This document shows positions 7,924 to 16,553 of a stretch of 64,000 nucleotides of DNA, in pieces (the stretch's first letter is position 1; every line of letters begins with the position of its first letter). Location: NCBI GenBank assembly GCA_964462685.1, contig CAYWYR010000017.1, forward strand, positions 8,401 through 72,400. The letters are read 5' to 3'. The translations under genes and the position numbers were made by a program. Origin of the DNA: CAYWYR01 sp964462685 (GTDB lineage Bacteria; Bacteroidota; Ignavibacteria; Kapaibacteriales; UBA2268). The notes under the pieces are model-generated. The model was not told the origin of the DNA. It made no database searches and saw only the letters and a list, made by a program, of their open reading frames with translations.

Positions 7924-10095
7924 ATGAAAATGCCCTCATGGCAACAGTTTCTGCTTATTCTTACCGTAGGCTTCGCCATTATCAGTGCTGGCCTTTACTT
8001 TTATATCGATAGCGTGGTATCAGGTAATTTGCCTTCACTGGCACAATTGGAAAACCCGCCACAGGAAAGAGCAAGCCAGGTACTTTCAAGTAACGGTGAA
8101 CAAATAGCCTTGTTCGCAAATGAAAGGCGCATAAATCTTAATAAAAGCCAGATACCAGAACATTTTTTCGAAGCTCTGATAGCCACTGAGGACAGGGCGT
8201 TTTACGAGCATTGGGGCGTTCATATGGAAAGGCTCTTCAAAGCCGTCTTCAAGAACGTATTCCAAGGCAGGAGAGAGGGTGCCTCTACTATCACCCAACA
8301 GCTAGCGGGTAATCTCTTCACAGGGCGTGAAAGGTCTATCGAAAGAAAGCTTAAGGAAGCTTTTACAGCGGTAAAGATCGAAGAAACATATACAAAAGAT
8401 CAGATCCTCGTTATGTATGCCAATACCGTTAATTTCGGCCGAGGCAATTACGGTATCGATATGGCCGCTCGGTCATTCTTTAATAAAAAACCTAGGGATC
8501 TCACAGTTGCAGAATCAGCGTATTTAGTGGCAAAAGTAAAAGCACCGGCAAATTATGACGCTACTCGCAATTACGATAAAGCTCTGAATAGGAGAAATCT
8601 TGTACTAAAAATGATGGCCGTATCTGGATATTTATCCGCGGCTGAATATGAACTTTACAGAAGTGAAGAGATAGTTCATGTTGAATCTGACGCCGATATC
8701 CCTATATCCGGGATTGCCCCACATTTTGTAGAAGATATCAGACAGGAGCTACGCGATAGCGAAGCCCTTTCGGCTTATGATCTGTATGGGGATGGATTAC
8801 GTATCCGTACCACACTGAACGAAAGGATCCAAATGCATGCCTTAAGAGCAGTGGATAAGCATATCGCTGTTTTTCAGGAGAAAATGGACTCGAAGTTCAA
8901 ATGGAGCCGTAACGAACAACTGCTCGGCAAGCTTATCAGCAAATCTATCAGGGAGCACCCCTCCTACATATCCGCGGAAGGCGATGAGGGTAAGTCCAAG
9001 GTAGCCGATAAATTGAGAGGCAGCGAGGATTTTGTGGACTCAGTTAAAAACTCCGCTACTACGATCCAAGTGGGGTTAGTCGTTCTAAGCCCTAAAACCG
9101 GTGAGATACTGGCAATGGTGGGAGCCTCACCTAAATTTATGCGCGAGAACAAATATGCGAGATATTCTCTTAACCATGTTACGGGAATAAGCAGGCAGCC
9201 AGGCTCGATACTAAAGCCTTTCGTATATGCATCCGCTCTAAAAAACGGTTTAACGCCAGATGATAGCGTAGGATGCGGTCCGTTTGTCTATACCGATCCG
9301 GTTACCGATGAAGTATGGGCCCCGCGTTCGGGGACAAGACAATGCCCAGATGAAGATGATAAGATGACGGTACGGCAAGGGCTGACGGGCTCTGTGAATT
9401 CTGTAGCAGCAAGGCTTATAACTCAATATACCACACCTAAGGAAGTTATTAGACTATTGAGAAACGCTGGCGTAGAATCCAAGCTTTACGGTGTGCCAGC
9501 TCTCGCTCTCGGGGCAGGCGGTGAGCTTTCGCCAATGGAAGTGACCGAAGCCTTTAATATTTTCGCTAACGCTGGATACCATGTTGATCCATATTACATC
9601 TCTAGAATACAAGATGAATCAGGCAAGACAATTTATAATAGGAATAAAGTAGTTGGTATGAATGAGGTAATCAGCAGTACCACACAAAAAGAAATGACGG
9701 CAATGCTCCAAGGGGTAATAGACGGCGGTACTGGTGGAAGAGTTAGAAATCACCTGCAAGGTGTTGATGCAGCAGGTAAAACAGGCACGACAAATGACGG
9801 CGCTGATGCTTGGTTCGTTGGTTATACGCCTGAACTGATATGCGGTATTTGGGTCGGCTTTGACGACCAAAGAATCAATTTCGAGGTAATAGGCAATGAT
9901 GGGCAAGGTGGTAGGGCAGCGGCTCCTATCTGGGGTATGCTGATGGAATCTATTTACTCCGATGAATCGCTTGGATATGATGTTAGGCAGTTTGAGAATA
10001 CAAACCCTTTCATCCCGGATGAGGAAACCACGGTTGAAGAAATAGATGCCACTGAGATCCCAGAAGAACAAGAAACAGTCGATGAGGTGTTTTAA
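7924..10095 (+). CDS. Bifunctional penicillin-binding protein 1A
   Basis: A class A PBP of 723 residues that polymerises lipid II into glycan strands and cross-links stem peptides. One N-terminal membrane helix (about 8-30) anchors it in the inner membrane. The GT51 glycosyltransferase domain has catalytic Glu89 in EDRAFYEHWG and the EGASTITQQLA motif. The transpeptidase domain has Ser428-x-x-Lys431 (SILK), Ser490-Val-Asn492 (SVN) and Lys619-Thr-Gly (KTGT), so all active-site motifs are intact. The C-terminus ends in an acidic tail. It starts five bases after the PorE-like gene and its TAA stop overlaps the next ATG by one base (TAATG), which indicates an operon. Confidence 0.95.
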   Translation: MKMPSWQQFLLILTVGFAIISAGLYFYIDSVVSGNLPSLAQLENPPQERASQVLSSNGEQIALFANERRINLNKSQIPEHFFEALIATEDRAFYEHWGVHMERLFKAVFKNVFQGRREGASTITQQLAGNLFTGRERSIERKLKEAFTAVKIEETYTKDQILVMYANTVNFGRGNYGIDMAARSFFNKKPRDLTVAESAYLVAKVKAPANYDATRNYDKALNRRNLVLKMMAVSGYLSAAEYELYRSEEIVHVESDADIPISGIAPHFVEDIRQELRDSEALSAYDLYGDGLRIRTTLNERIQMHALRAVDKHIAVFQEKMDSKFKWSRNEQLLGKLISKSIREHPSYISAEGDEGKSKVADKLRGSEDFVDSVKNSATTIQVGLVVLSPKTGEILAMVGASPKFMRENKYARYSLNHVTGISRQPGSILKPFVYASALKNGLTPDDSVGCGPFVYTDPVTDEVWAPRSGTRQCPDEDDKMTVRQGLTGSVNSVAARLITQYTTPKEVIRLLRNAGVESKLYGVPALALGAGGELSPMEVTEAFNIFANAGYHVDPYYISRIQDESGKTIYNRNKVVGMNEVISSTTQKEMTAMLQGVIDGGTGGRVRNHLQGVDAAGKTGTTNDGADAWFVGYTPELICGIWVGFDDQRINFEVIGNDGQGGRAAAPIWGMLMESIYSDESLGYDVRQFENTNPFIPDEETTVEEIDATEIPEEQETVDEVF

Positions 10096-10781
10096 TGAGA
10101 ACCATAGAACAAAAGAATAATCTGATATCACCGCAGCTGCATTGGCAGAGCGGTCAGAAGTCTTATATAGCAGGTACCGTTTTTTGCATAGGCAGAAACT
10201 ATGCAGAACATGCTAATGAGTTAGGCAATGAATTACCCGATGAGCCTTTGGTGTTTCTCAAATCGCGAAATACTTTAATAGGCAATAATAGCAGTGTTAA
10301 AATACCAGAATATTCCGATAATATGCACTACGAAGCGGAAATGGTATTGCTGATAGGTGGGGACGGCCACAATATCCACTTATCAGGTATCGGTATAGGT
10401 ATTGACTTCACCCTTAGGGATCTGCAAGATAAAATCAAGGTAAAAGGGCAGCCTTGGACAAAAGCCAAGAATTTCCTTGGTGCTGCCGCCATATCGGAGT
10501 TTGCCGATATTACAGATAATTCAGATCAAATTGATTATGATTCCCTAACGGTGAAGCTTGAGAAGAACGGAGAAATAATGCAAGAATCTAGATGCAAACA
10601 CATGATCTTCCCTGTTTTTAAGACAATCAATTTTATAAATGAGAATTATGGGCTAAATCCCGGCGATCTTATTTATACAGGTACTCCTGCTGGGGTCGGC
10701 CCTGTCAAAAAAGGCGATGATCTTAAAGCATCTCTGTCATCAGATACTATAAATTGTGAAGTAAATATCAATATAATATGA
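10095..10781 (+). CDS. Fumarylacetoacetate hydrolase (FAH) family enzyme
   Basis: A 228-residue protein of the FAH/acylpyruvase fold. Members hydrolyse, decarboxylate or isomerise beta-diketo acids such as acylpyruvates, using a divalent metal. The metal ligands appear as Glu80 and Glu82 in HYEAEM and Asp104 in GIDFTLRD. The GRNYAEHANELGN and GTPAGVGPVKKGD motifs are typical. The substrate cannot be told from sequence: fumarylpyruvate hydrolase, acylpyruvase and oxaloacetate decarboxylase (FAHD1) activities all occur in this subgroup. It is coupled to PBP1A upstream (TAATG) and to the barrel lipoprotein downstream (ATGA), although no metabolic link to either is obvious. Confidence 0.88.
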   Translation: MRTIEQKNNLISPQLHWQSGQKSYIAGTVFCIGRNYAEHANELGNELPDEPLVFLKSRNTLIGNNSSVKIPEYSDNMHYEAEMVLLIGGDGHNIHLSGIGIGIDFTLRDLQDKIKVKGQPWTKAKNFLGAAAISEFADITDNSDQIDYDSLTVKLEKNGEIMQESRCKHMIFPVFKTINFINENYGLNPGDLIYTGTPAGVGPVKKGDDLKASLSSDTINCEVNINII

Positions 10782-12259
10782 ATAATCAGAATAATCAGAT
10801 AAATACTAAAAAAGAAAGTATAAAAAGTAAGATTCTATTATGCTTATTCATTATTATATCTTTCTCAGTCCAGTCTTGTTCATTGATTTCCAAATTAGTG
10901 GATTTCAACGTTACCCGAACGGAAGAAGAAACATATACTGTAACCCTTAGGGATACAACGGTAACCTATGCCGAGCCTGATTCCCCTCAAAGCGAGGACA
11001 ACGGTATCGTAAGCCCATCACCGAAAGTAATTGAAAAAACCAGATCGATATACCAAATAGATAGCATAGTTGAAAGATTCTATCCTGATTTTATTAGGCT
11101 CGGCGCTTATGAAACCGTAGGTCTTATCGGTGGTGATACTGATTTTAGCCTTAATTCAGGTCCTTTCGGAGCACACGTACCCATAACGGATCTCGATACA
11201 TATCGCGGCAACCCCACAGGTAATAGTATTTTCGCGGGCACGCTCCAGCGCTTCGGGATAATGGAATATAGACTGCGTTGGTTTAAAGATGCCCCCAACT
11301 GGACAATAGGCACCCATCTCTTTGAAGCCATTTTCCCTACCATAAGGGTTGAAGAAGGTGTTACAAGTATTTTACCTGTTTATTTGAGAAAAAGATTTTA
11401 TTTCAGGGAGAAAGTCCCATTCGTTTCCGCTACGCTTTCTGCTGGGTTCGGATGGTTCCCGTCGCAGTATGCTAATATCTCAGCCAGCGCGGATCTTGGA
11501 TCGGTAGGTGGAACGAATCTCAGGTTTTATGTTGGCGCTGTAGCCGGGAACAATATTGACTCAGCGCCTAATATCGATGGTAATGAATTTACAAATGACG
11601 GTGGATCAGTCTTTTTCCCCTATGCAGGCCTCGGTTTGTCATTACTCGATTTTGTCAATACCCCAGAAGAAACATACACCGAATGGAAAGACCATCCACA
11701 TTCTGCATGGAATCTCGGGCTTGCCGAAGTAGGTTTCCTTTCCTCTAACTCCGAGCCGCTTATTCAAGCACCGAATAACCCGGATGCTTTTCAGCCAGAT
11801 GAAGGTAATGGTAGTTTTATAAACGGTGGGTTTTTCAAATTGTTGAATGCTGATCTTGCTATACCAGTACTTGATAATGGTTTCTATGCTGGTACGAGTC
11901 TCCTATCAATATATGTTATGTCCCTCAAGGAAATGTCTTTGGGTATCCTACCTCTAAGGATTGGATATAATAAACAGATACTGGCCGATGAGCTTTTTCT
12001 GTCCCCGTTCTTAGAGTGGAGTTATTACCCTTCAAACAGTCTTAATCTGGGTGCAAGGATTAATCTACAAATGTTCGATTATACATCATTATCCTTGATA
12101 GGGGGATATATAATCGGGAATACCGAAGACCTTGTCGGGAATGATTTTTTTGATGATATAGATGTGCCTTTTGAGTTTAATACCCTATATTTAGGCCTCT
12201 CATTAAACCTATATACCCAACACCAATTGCCCGAAATACTTAGATATAATAAAGATTAA
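10778..12259 (+). CDS. Predicted outer-membrane beta-barrel lipoprotein, unknown function
   Basis: A 493-residue protein that I do not recognise. The N-terminus is polar for about 17 residues, then a hydrophobic core runs into SVQSCS, a probable lipobox. The rest alternates amphipathic stretches rich in Gly, Tyr and Phe (for example GLGLSLL and LSLIGGYIIGN) and ends in LYLGLSLNLY, as expected for an outer-membrane barrel. A short Thr/Glu-rich region (about 45-95) follows the signal. Its ATG overlaps the stop of the FAH-family gene by four bases. It converges with the DnaQ-UvrC gene only five bases away. It could be a surface or outer-membrane assembly protein; no function is assigned. Confidence 0.7.
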   Translation: MNNQNNQINTKKESIKSKILLCLFIIISFSVQSCSLISKLVDFNVTRTEEETYTVTLRDTTVTYAEPDSPQSEDNGIVSPSPKVIEKTRSIYQIDSIVERFYPDFIRLGAYETVGLIGGDTDFSLNSGPFGAHVPITDLDTYRGNPTGNSIFAGTLQRFGIMEYRLRWFKDAPNWTIGTHLFEAIFPTIRVEEGVTSILPVYLRKRFYFREKVPFVSATLSAGFGWFPSQYANISASADLGSVGGTNLRFYVGAVAGNNIDSAPNIDGNEFTNDGGSVFFPYAGLGLSLLDFVNTPEETYTEWKDHPHSAWNLGLAEVGFLSSNSEPLIQAPNNPDAFQPDEGNGSFINGGFFKLLNADLAIPVLDNGFYAGTSLLSIYVMSLKEMSLGILPLRIGYNKQILADELFLSPFLEWSYYPSNSLNLGARINLQMFDYTSLSLIGGYIIGNTEDLVGNDFFDDIDVPFEFNTLYLGLSLNLYTQHQLPEILRYNKD

Positions 12260-12264
12260 GGACT

Positions 12265-13968
12265 TTATACTTCATCATTATGAATATGGTCGAAAGAAAG
12301 TGTCTGTAGCTTTTGGTTGATTTCATCACAAAGTGAGTCCGAGTCATTATCCTCGATATAAATGAACTCACCTCTTTCCTGGTTATTATAAATCCAGGAT
12401 GTAATAATCCTTACCTGATCGATATCCTCTTTTGTATAGCTTTCGGATGAATTACCATCAAAATAGCACTTATCTATTTCGGCTTTCATATTCGCAGGGG
12501 AGTTCATATCATAAGCTATAAGGCTTGAAATCAACCTGCCTGATCTAATCAAATAGATTTCGACTTTTTTCTCGTTTTTTTCGGCTGGTAATAATAATAT
12601 CAGATTATTATGTTGTATCGAGGTAGGAACTCTTTTCTGCCTTGAAAATAGCCTTTTAAGTTCGTTTATCTGAGTCTTTACCTCTGCCGCTTTTTCAAAC
12701 TCCATCTGATCGGAGTATAGATACATTGATTCTTCTAAATGATCAATAATTCCGTTCTGAAAGTTAGACAGGAAGTGACGCACTTTCTCTACTTCTAAAT
12801 GATATTCTCTAGGGGATTGCATCACAGCGCACGGAGCGTCGCATCTCTTCATCCTAAAAAATACGCATGGCTCCACATCTTCATCAGGCTTTAAGGGTTC
12901 GTCACATTTCCTGAGTTTAAAATTCCTATCAATTATTTTTGATATTTCATTTACCAGTGAGGCGTTTCTGAACGGCCCGTAATATTCAGCCCCGTCACCG
13001 ATTATATTATCACAAACCTCATATCGCGGGAATGGATCTTCTGTAAGTTTTATGAAAGGAAATGTTTGATATCGTTTATTAGCTTTATTATATTTTGGTG
13101 ACAGCCTTTTTATTTCAGTACTTTCATATATCAAAGCCTCTAGTTCAGTATTTCTTTCTTCATAACTCAAGGAATTGATCCTCGATACTATTGCCATTAT
13201 CTTACTAGCAGTGATAGCAGAGTTATTGAAATACGACATAACACGACGCTTGAGGTTCTTCGCTTTACCTACATAAATAATCTCATCATTCTCATCCTTG
13301 AAATAATAAACGCCGGGGGAAGGTGGAAGAGCCATTACCATCTTCTTTACATCACTCAGATGCGGGTTGTGTGCGTTATAGTGGTTTGTGCGCTTGGACT
13401 GCAGTTGAGAGAGCTGGTCAATATCTGTCAGACCGTGATCATTCTCTGCGATATTCAGTAATTCTACAAAAATTCTAGCTGTGGCAAGAGCGTCATCGTA
13501 AGCTCTGTGTGCCCTCCGCATCGGTATATTAAACCATTCTGCCAAAGAGCCCACATTCTTCTTTAATGGTTTGGGTAGGATGCGGCGGGCGATCTTCAGA
13601 GAGCATAACCTTGGCATAGCGGGTACGTTGAGCCCTAACCTAAGCATGGTCTCATAAAGGAACGACCAGTCAAATTCCACATTGTGGGCAACAAATACTG
13701 TATCCGGTTTGGAAAGCTCTTCAGCGATTCTTGGGAAAACGCTCTCTGCCTGAGGAGCAGAATATGCCATTTGATTCGATATACCCGTCATATTAGCGAT
13801 GAACGGAGGTATAAACTGATTTGGATTTACAAGTGTGGATATATCCGAGACTATCTCACCGCCTTTTATGAAGACGATCGAAATTTCCATTATCCTGTTT
13901 TTTATCGCATCTGATCCAGTGGTCTCCAGGTCGACCACAGCAAAAGTCTTGTCCCAAAATGAACGCAT
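12265..13968 (-). CDS. DnaQ-type exonuclease fused to UvrC N-terminal half (Cho-like nuclease)
   Basis: A 567-residue DNA repair nuclease. Residues 1-180 form a DEDDh 3'-5' exonuclease: DLETTG, AHNVEFDW and the HRAYDDA motif with its His. About residues 212-300 form a GIY-YIG endonuclease (GVYYF, then IYVGKAKNLKRR, and Glu in ALIYESTEIK), as in UvrC and Cho. A four-cysteine segment (about 354-380: RKCDEP...EPCVFF...KRCDAPCA) matches the iron-sulfur cluster site of UvrC. A UVR motif (about 421-436, EFEKAAEVKTQI) should bind UvrB. The UvrC C-terminal RNase H-like nuclease and HhH domains are absent. It probably makes the 3' incision on UvrB-marked lesions and may trim DNA. Such fusions are known in several phyla. 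Confidence 0.9.
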   Translation of the reverse strand: MRSFWDKTFAVVDLETTGSDAIKNRIMEISIVFIKGGEIVSDISTLVNPNQFIPPFIANMTGISNQMAYSAPQAESVFPRIAEELSKPDTVFVAHNVEFDWSFLYETMLRLGLNVPAMPRLCSLKIARRILPKPLKKNVGSLAEWFNIPMRRAHRAYDDALATARIFVELLNIAENDHGLTDIDQLSQLQSKRTNHYNAHNPHLSDVKKMVMALPPSPGVYYFKDENDEIIYVGKAKNLKRRVMSYFNNSAITASKIMAIVSRINSLSYEERNTELEALIYESTEIKRLSPKYNKANKRYQTFPFIKLTEDPFPRYEVCDNIIGDGAEYYGPFRNASLVNEISKIIDRNFKLRKCDEPLKPDEDVEPCVFFRMKRCDAPCAVMQSPREYHLEVEKVRHFLSNFQNGIIDHLEESMYLYSDQMEFEKAAEVKTQINELKRLFSRQKRVPTSIQHNNLILLLPAEKNEKKVEIYLIRSGRLISSLIAYDMNSPANMKAEIDKCYFDGNSSESYTKEDIDQVRIITSWIYNNQERGEFIYIEDNDSDSLCDEINQKLQTLSFDHIHNDEV

Positions 13969-14032
13969 CTTAATATATCATACCTACCTTTCGATACAAA
14001 AATAACTAAAAGATAGCGTACTTAGCAATTAT

Positions 14033-15328
14033 CTAAGATATTCGCTTCAATTTAGCGGCAAAAAAACCGTCTGTGTTCAGCTTGCCAGGCAGTATTTTCA
14101 TAAACTTTTTCTCATTATCCAGAATACCGTCAGCCAAACCGCTATAAGCTTTACCATCATATTGTGCGATCTCGAAATCAGTATTCTCGCTGAGGAACTT
14201 ATTGATAACATCTTCATTTTCCTCAGAAAAAATCGAACATGTCGCATATACCAGATAACCACCGATGCTAACGTGTTTACTATAGTCTGATATTATATCA
14301 TATTGCTTTGAAGTAAGCTCAGCTAACATTTCCCTGGTTACAGTATTGAAAAGTTCGGGCTGCCTTCTTATTCTCCCGCTCCCTGTACATGGTGCATCGA
14401 TAAGGACGCAGTCATAATCTGACGTAGAACCATCCCATAATCTTATCTCTGCCCCTGCTATAGCCGATCTTCTCACAAGTTCTCTGATCCTGAATTCATT
14501 TAGATCAAAAGCATCAACAAGAGCACCGTTTTTTGTTATCGATTGTATTTCAAGACTTTTACCGCCCGCGCCAGCGCACGCATCCAATATGGACATTCCA
14601 GGATGCGGATCTAAAAACTTTACTATCATACGGCTTCCTTCATCCATTACTTCCAAACTGCCGTTCTGGTAGTATTCTATATCCTGTAACTTAAGGTCTG
14701 CACATATTTTAATTGAATCGTTAACCAGCATAGGTTCCTGGTAATATTCTTTAGGTATTGTTTTCCTTAAGCCCTCTATTATATTCTCAACTCCTGATTC
14801 CGATACATTTAAATAGTTCGGCCTCAGATCGGTAGAGGCGCGAGTGAAGAGTTTAAGTTTACCTGAATCATCCATCCCCTTTAGGTTCTTATTCCAAACC
14901 TCCGGTATCGAATCAACAAGTATCTTTCTAATAGATTCCTTATCGATACTTTTAAGATGGCTCAGTGCGGAAGATAAATCTTCGTTACCCTCATCTATAT
15001 ATCTCAGTATATATCCATCAAAGCGAGGGTCATAGTAGGGCGGGGTATCAACTATCCCCTCTTTGGCAATGGCAATCGATAGATATGCGTTTTTCAGATA
15101 AACGCTGCTATCTACAGATTCCCCGATTAGATCATCCGAAACATGCTCAATAACCGGCCTGTATCTATGATACGAGTACATAAACTCCCTTATAGCATGC
15201 CTATCCTTAGAACCAAGCCACTTATTACTCTTCATAAATGAAGAAATACTATGCTCTGATGACTTATCATGGGTTTGGTAATGTTCAATCAGTCGAGCTA
15301 AAGTTTCGGCTATAGAAGCTAATTTCAT
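14033..15328 (-). CDS. RsmB-like rRNA (cytosine-C5) methyltransferase
   Basis: A SAM-dependent m5C RNA methyltransferase of 431 residues. The N-terminal helical part (about 1-130) resembles the NusB-like domain of RsmB. The catalytic domain has the SAM loop LDACAGAGGKS, motif IV DAPCTGSG with Cys314 (release cysteine) and motif VI YATCS with Cys364 (nucleophile). The likely target is 16S rRNA, as for RsmB (C967 in E. coli), but RsmF- and NOL1-type paralogues share the motifs, so the exact site is not certain. Cytoplasmic. It lies 64 bases upstream of the nuclease gene on the same strand and could be co-transcribed with it. Confidence 0.88.
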   Translation of the reverse strand: MKLASIAETLARLIEHYQTHDKSSEHSISSFMKSNKWLGSKDRHAIREFMYSYHRYRPVIEHVSDDLIGESVDSSVYLKNAYLSIAIAKEGIVDTPPYYDPRFDGYILRYIDEGNEDLSSALSHLKSIDKESIRKILVDSIPEVWNKNLKGMDDSGKLKLFTRASTDLRPNYLNVSESGVENIIEGLRKTIPKEYYQEPMLVNDSIKICADLKLQDIEYYQNGSLEVMDEGSRMIVKFLDPHPGMSILDACAGAGGKSLEIQSITKNGALVDAFDLNEFRIRELVRRSAIAGAEIRLWDGSTSDYDCVLIDAPCTGSGRIRRQPELFNTVTREMLAELTSKQYDIISDYSKHVSIGGYLVYATCSIFSEENEDVINKFLSENTDFEIAQYDGKAYSGLADGILDNEKKFMKILPGKLNTDGFFAAKLKRIS

Positions 15329-15381
15329 GGTACTTTGTTAGATATGGAATAAATTATCGCAATAAAGAGAGGATTTTTACC

Positions 15382-15414
15382 CTCAAGTGTGTAACAAACT
15401 ACACACATTTTGAG
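15382..15414. other. Inverted repeat near the rsmB-like start
   Basis: GTGTGTA (15387-15393) pairs perfectly with TACACAC (15400-15406) around a six-base loop. An outer CTCAA/TTGAG pair extends it with a three-base bulge. It has no T-run. Its position, about 55-85 bases before the minus-strand start codon, suits an operator or an mRNA leader hairpin, but function is not known. Confidence 0.4.
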
Positions 15415-15808
15415 AATGATCCATAAAAACTGAACGATTACGATATGATATGAAAAGTTAGCACACATAGCTGTAGGGAAATATGGCGTAAATCGCAGTA
15501 TATGATCTATCTATGAAGATATATTCATGCAAAATTCATTTATCTTCAATGTAAATATCTTGACACAAAGTGTGGTTTATGTGTAAGAGATAGCTTATAA
15601 AGCATTGAAATATATAAGGATAGCAGACTTAAAGCGCATCATAAAACGGACAAAGTATAAGAAAAGCAAAGAATTGTAGGATCTATTTTTTGTATTTACT
15701 AATGATTGGATTAAATTGATTTTTAAGATAGTGTATGCCCTGCAAAAGAAATCAGTTTTTGCACGATAGGTATTTGTATCTTGAAAACTTTAGCATAGGT
15801 TTTGCTTA

Positions 15809-15828
15809 TTATCAGTTTTTTCTGATAA
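15809..15828. other. Perfect hairpin TTATCAG-T6-CTGATAA
   Basis: A 7-bp perfect inverted repeat with a loop of six T lies about 90 bases upstream of the T9SS cargo gene. It may be a leader hairpin or operator. It is not followed by a T-run on the plus strand. Confidence 0.4.
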
Positions 15829-15846
15829 AATCGTCGATGTTAAAGA

Positions 15847-15863
15847 GGGATGGTAAGCATCCC
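15847..15863. other. Hairpin GGGATG-5-CATCCC
   Basis: A 6-bp perfect stem with a five-base loop lies 50 bases before the ATG of the small T9SS cargo gene, within the probable 5' untranslated region. Confidence 0.4.
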
Positions 15864-15913
15864 ATATTAATGAATACAACTATAATATTAATTAAACAGG
15901 AGCTTTTAGGCAG

Positions 15914-16495
15914 ATGAAACGAATACTTATGGCGGTAGCCGCCACACTCGTTCTCGCCTCAACCGCTTTGGCTCAGGATATCATTATACAAAAGCAGGTA
16001 GTCGGCTCGGCATTCGGCCAAGTGATTACAGACCCAAGTGCGGCAGACGGCTTTGTATTTTTAGGATCCACAGGCGGACAGGCTATAGCATCAGACCCGA
16101 TGGACTATGATGCTACAGGTAAATATACCCATGGATTTTGGGCACCATTCTATGATTGGTTCACTAGTGTAGAAGAGGATGAGCCCTTCGTAGCTAAGAA
16201 TCCACTCAAAGTAAATAACTACCCAAACCCTTTTAAAGATCAGACTACGATAGCATTCGAACTCGAAAGCGCTTCTTATGTCTCTTTAAGAGTATATGAT
16301 ATCAACGGTAATATGGTAGCTGATCTTTACAGTGATGCCGTTTTATCATCTGGAGAATATACTAAAACGTGGAACGGTAAAGATCTTCGCAACGGAGACC
16401 TTGCATCGGGTTCTTACCTTTATGAATTGAACGTTAAGCCGCAAAATGGTGGCAGAACGATTTCAGTTCGCAACATAATGGTATTGAACAAATAA
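15914..16495 (+). CDS. Small exported protein with T9SS type A-like sorting domain
   Basis: A 193-residue secreted protein. A clean Sec signal (MKRILMAVAATLVLASTALAQ) is followed by a short domain of about 60 residues with a GQ...GGQAIA...GFWAPF pattern, seen in many exported FCB-group proteins. The C-terminal domain from about residue 96 (NNYPNPF, then YDINGNMV, GSYLYEL and RNIMVLNK at the end) is the T9SS sorting/FlgD-like fold that directs passage across the outer membrane and attachment at the surface. It is the first gene of the surface island, 58 bases upstream of the 2194-codon gene and probably co-transcribed with it. Its role is unknown; co-anchoring or assembly with the giant neighbours is an inference. 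Confidence 0.85.
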   Translation: MKRILMAVAATLVLASTALAQDIIIQKQVVGSAFGQVITDPSAADGFVFLGSTGGQAIASDPMDYDATGKYTHGFWAPFYDWFTSVEEDEPFVAKNPLKVNNYPNPFKDQTTIAFELESASYVSLRVYDINGNMVADLYSDAVLSSGEYTKTWNGKDLRNGDLASGSYLYELNVKPQNGGRTISVRNIMVLNK

Positions 16496-16553
16496 TCTTG
16501 AAATCAAAACAATCAATAATAATTACATCCAAAATATACAGGAGTAACCTATA

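Larger units (their letters stand above)
15329..15913. promoter_or_regulatory. 585-base AT-rich leader region upstream of the surface-protein island
   Basis: I support no protein-coding gene here; one 60-codon frame at 15735-15917 has no protein-like features. Three inverted repeats are visible and are listed separately. The region lies between the divergent rsmB-like gene and the small T9SS cargo gene, so it must carry both promoters. A TTGACA occurs at about 15560 (ATCTTGACAC) without a convincing partner at the right distance. A purine-rich AGGAG lies about 11-16 bases before the ATG at 15914. Confidence 0.5.

Noticed and set aside
9619..10131. 170-codon frame antisense to the end of PBP1A and the start of the FAH gene
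   Set aside because: The sense-strand genes are certain and overlap. The antisense product is not protein-like in composition.
15560..15640. Sigma70-type promoter from TTGACA at about 15560
   Set aside because: No TATAAT-like hexamer at 16-18 bases downstream; the nearest TATAAA lies about 30 bases on, too far for a standard promoter.
15735..15917. 60-codon plus-strand frame in the long leader
   Set aside because: It overlaps the start codon of the next gene, covers two hairpins and has no conserved features; it is more likely untranslated.
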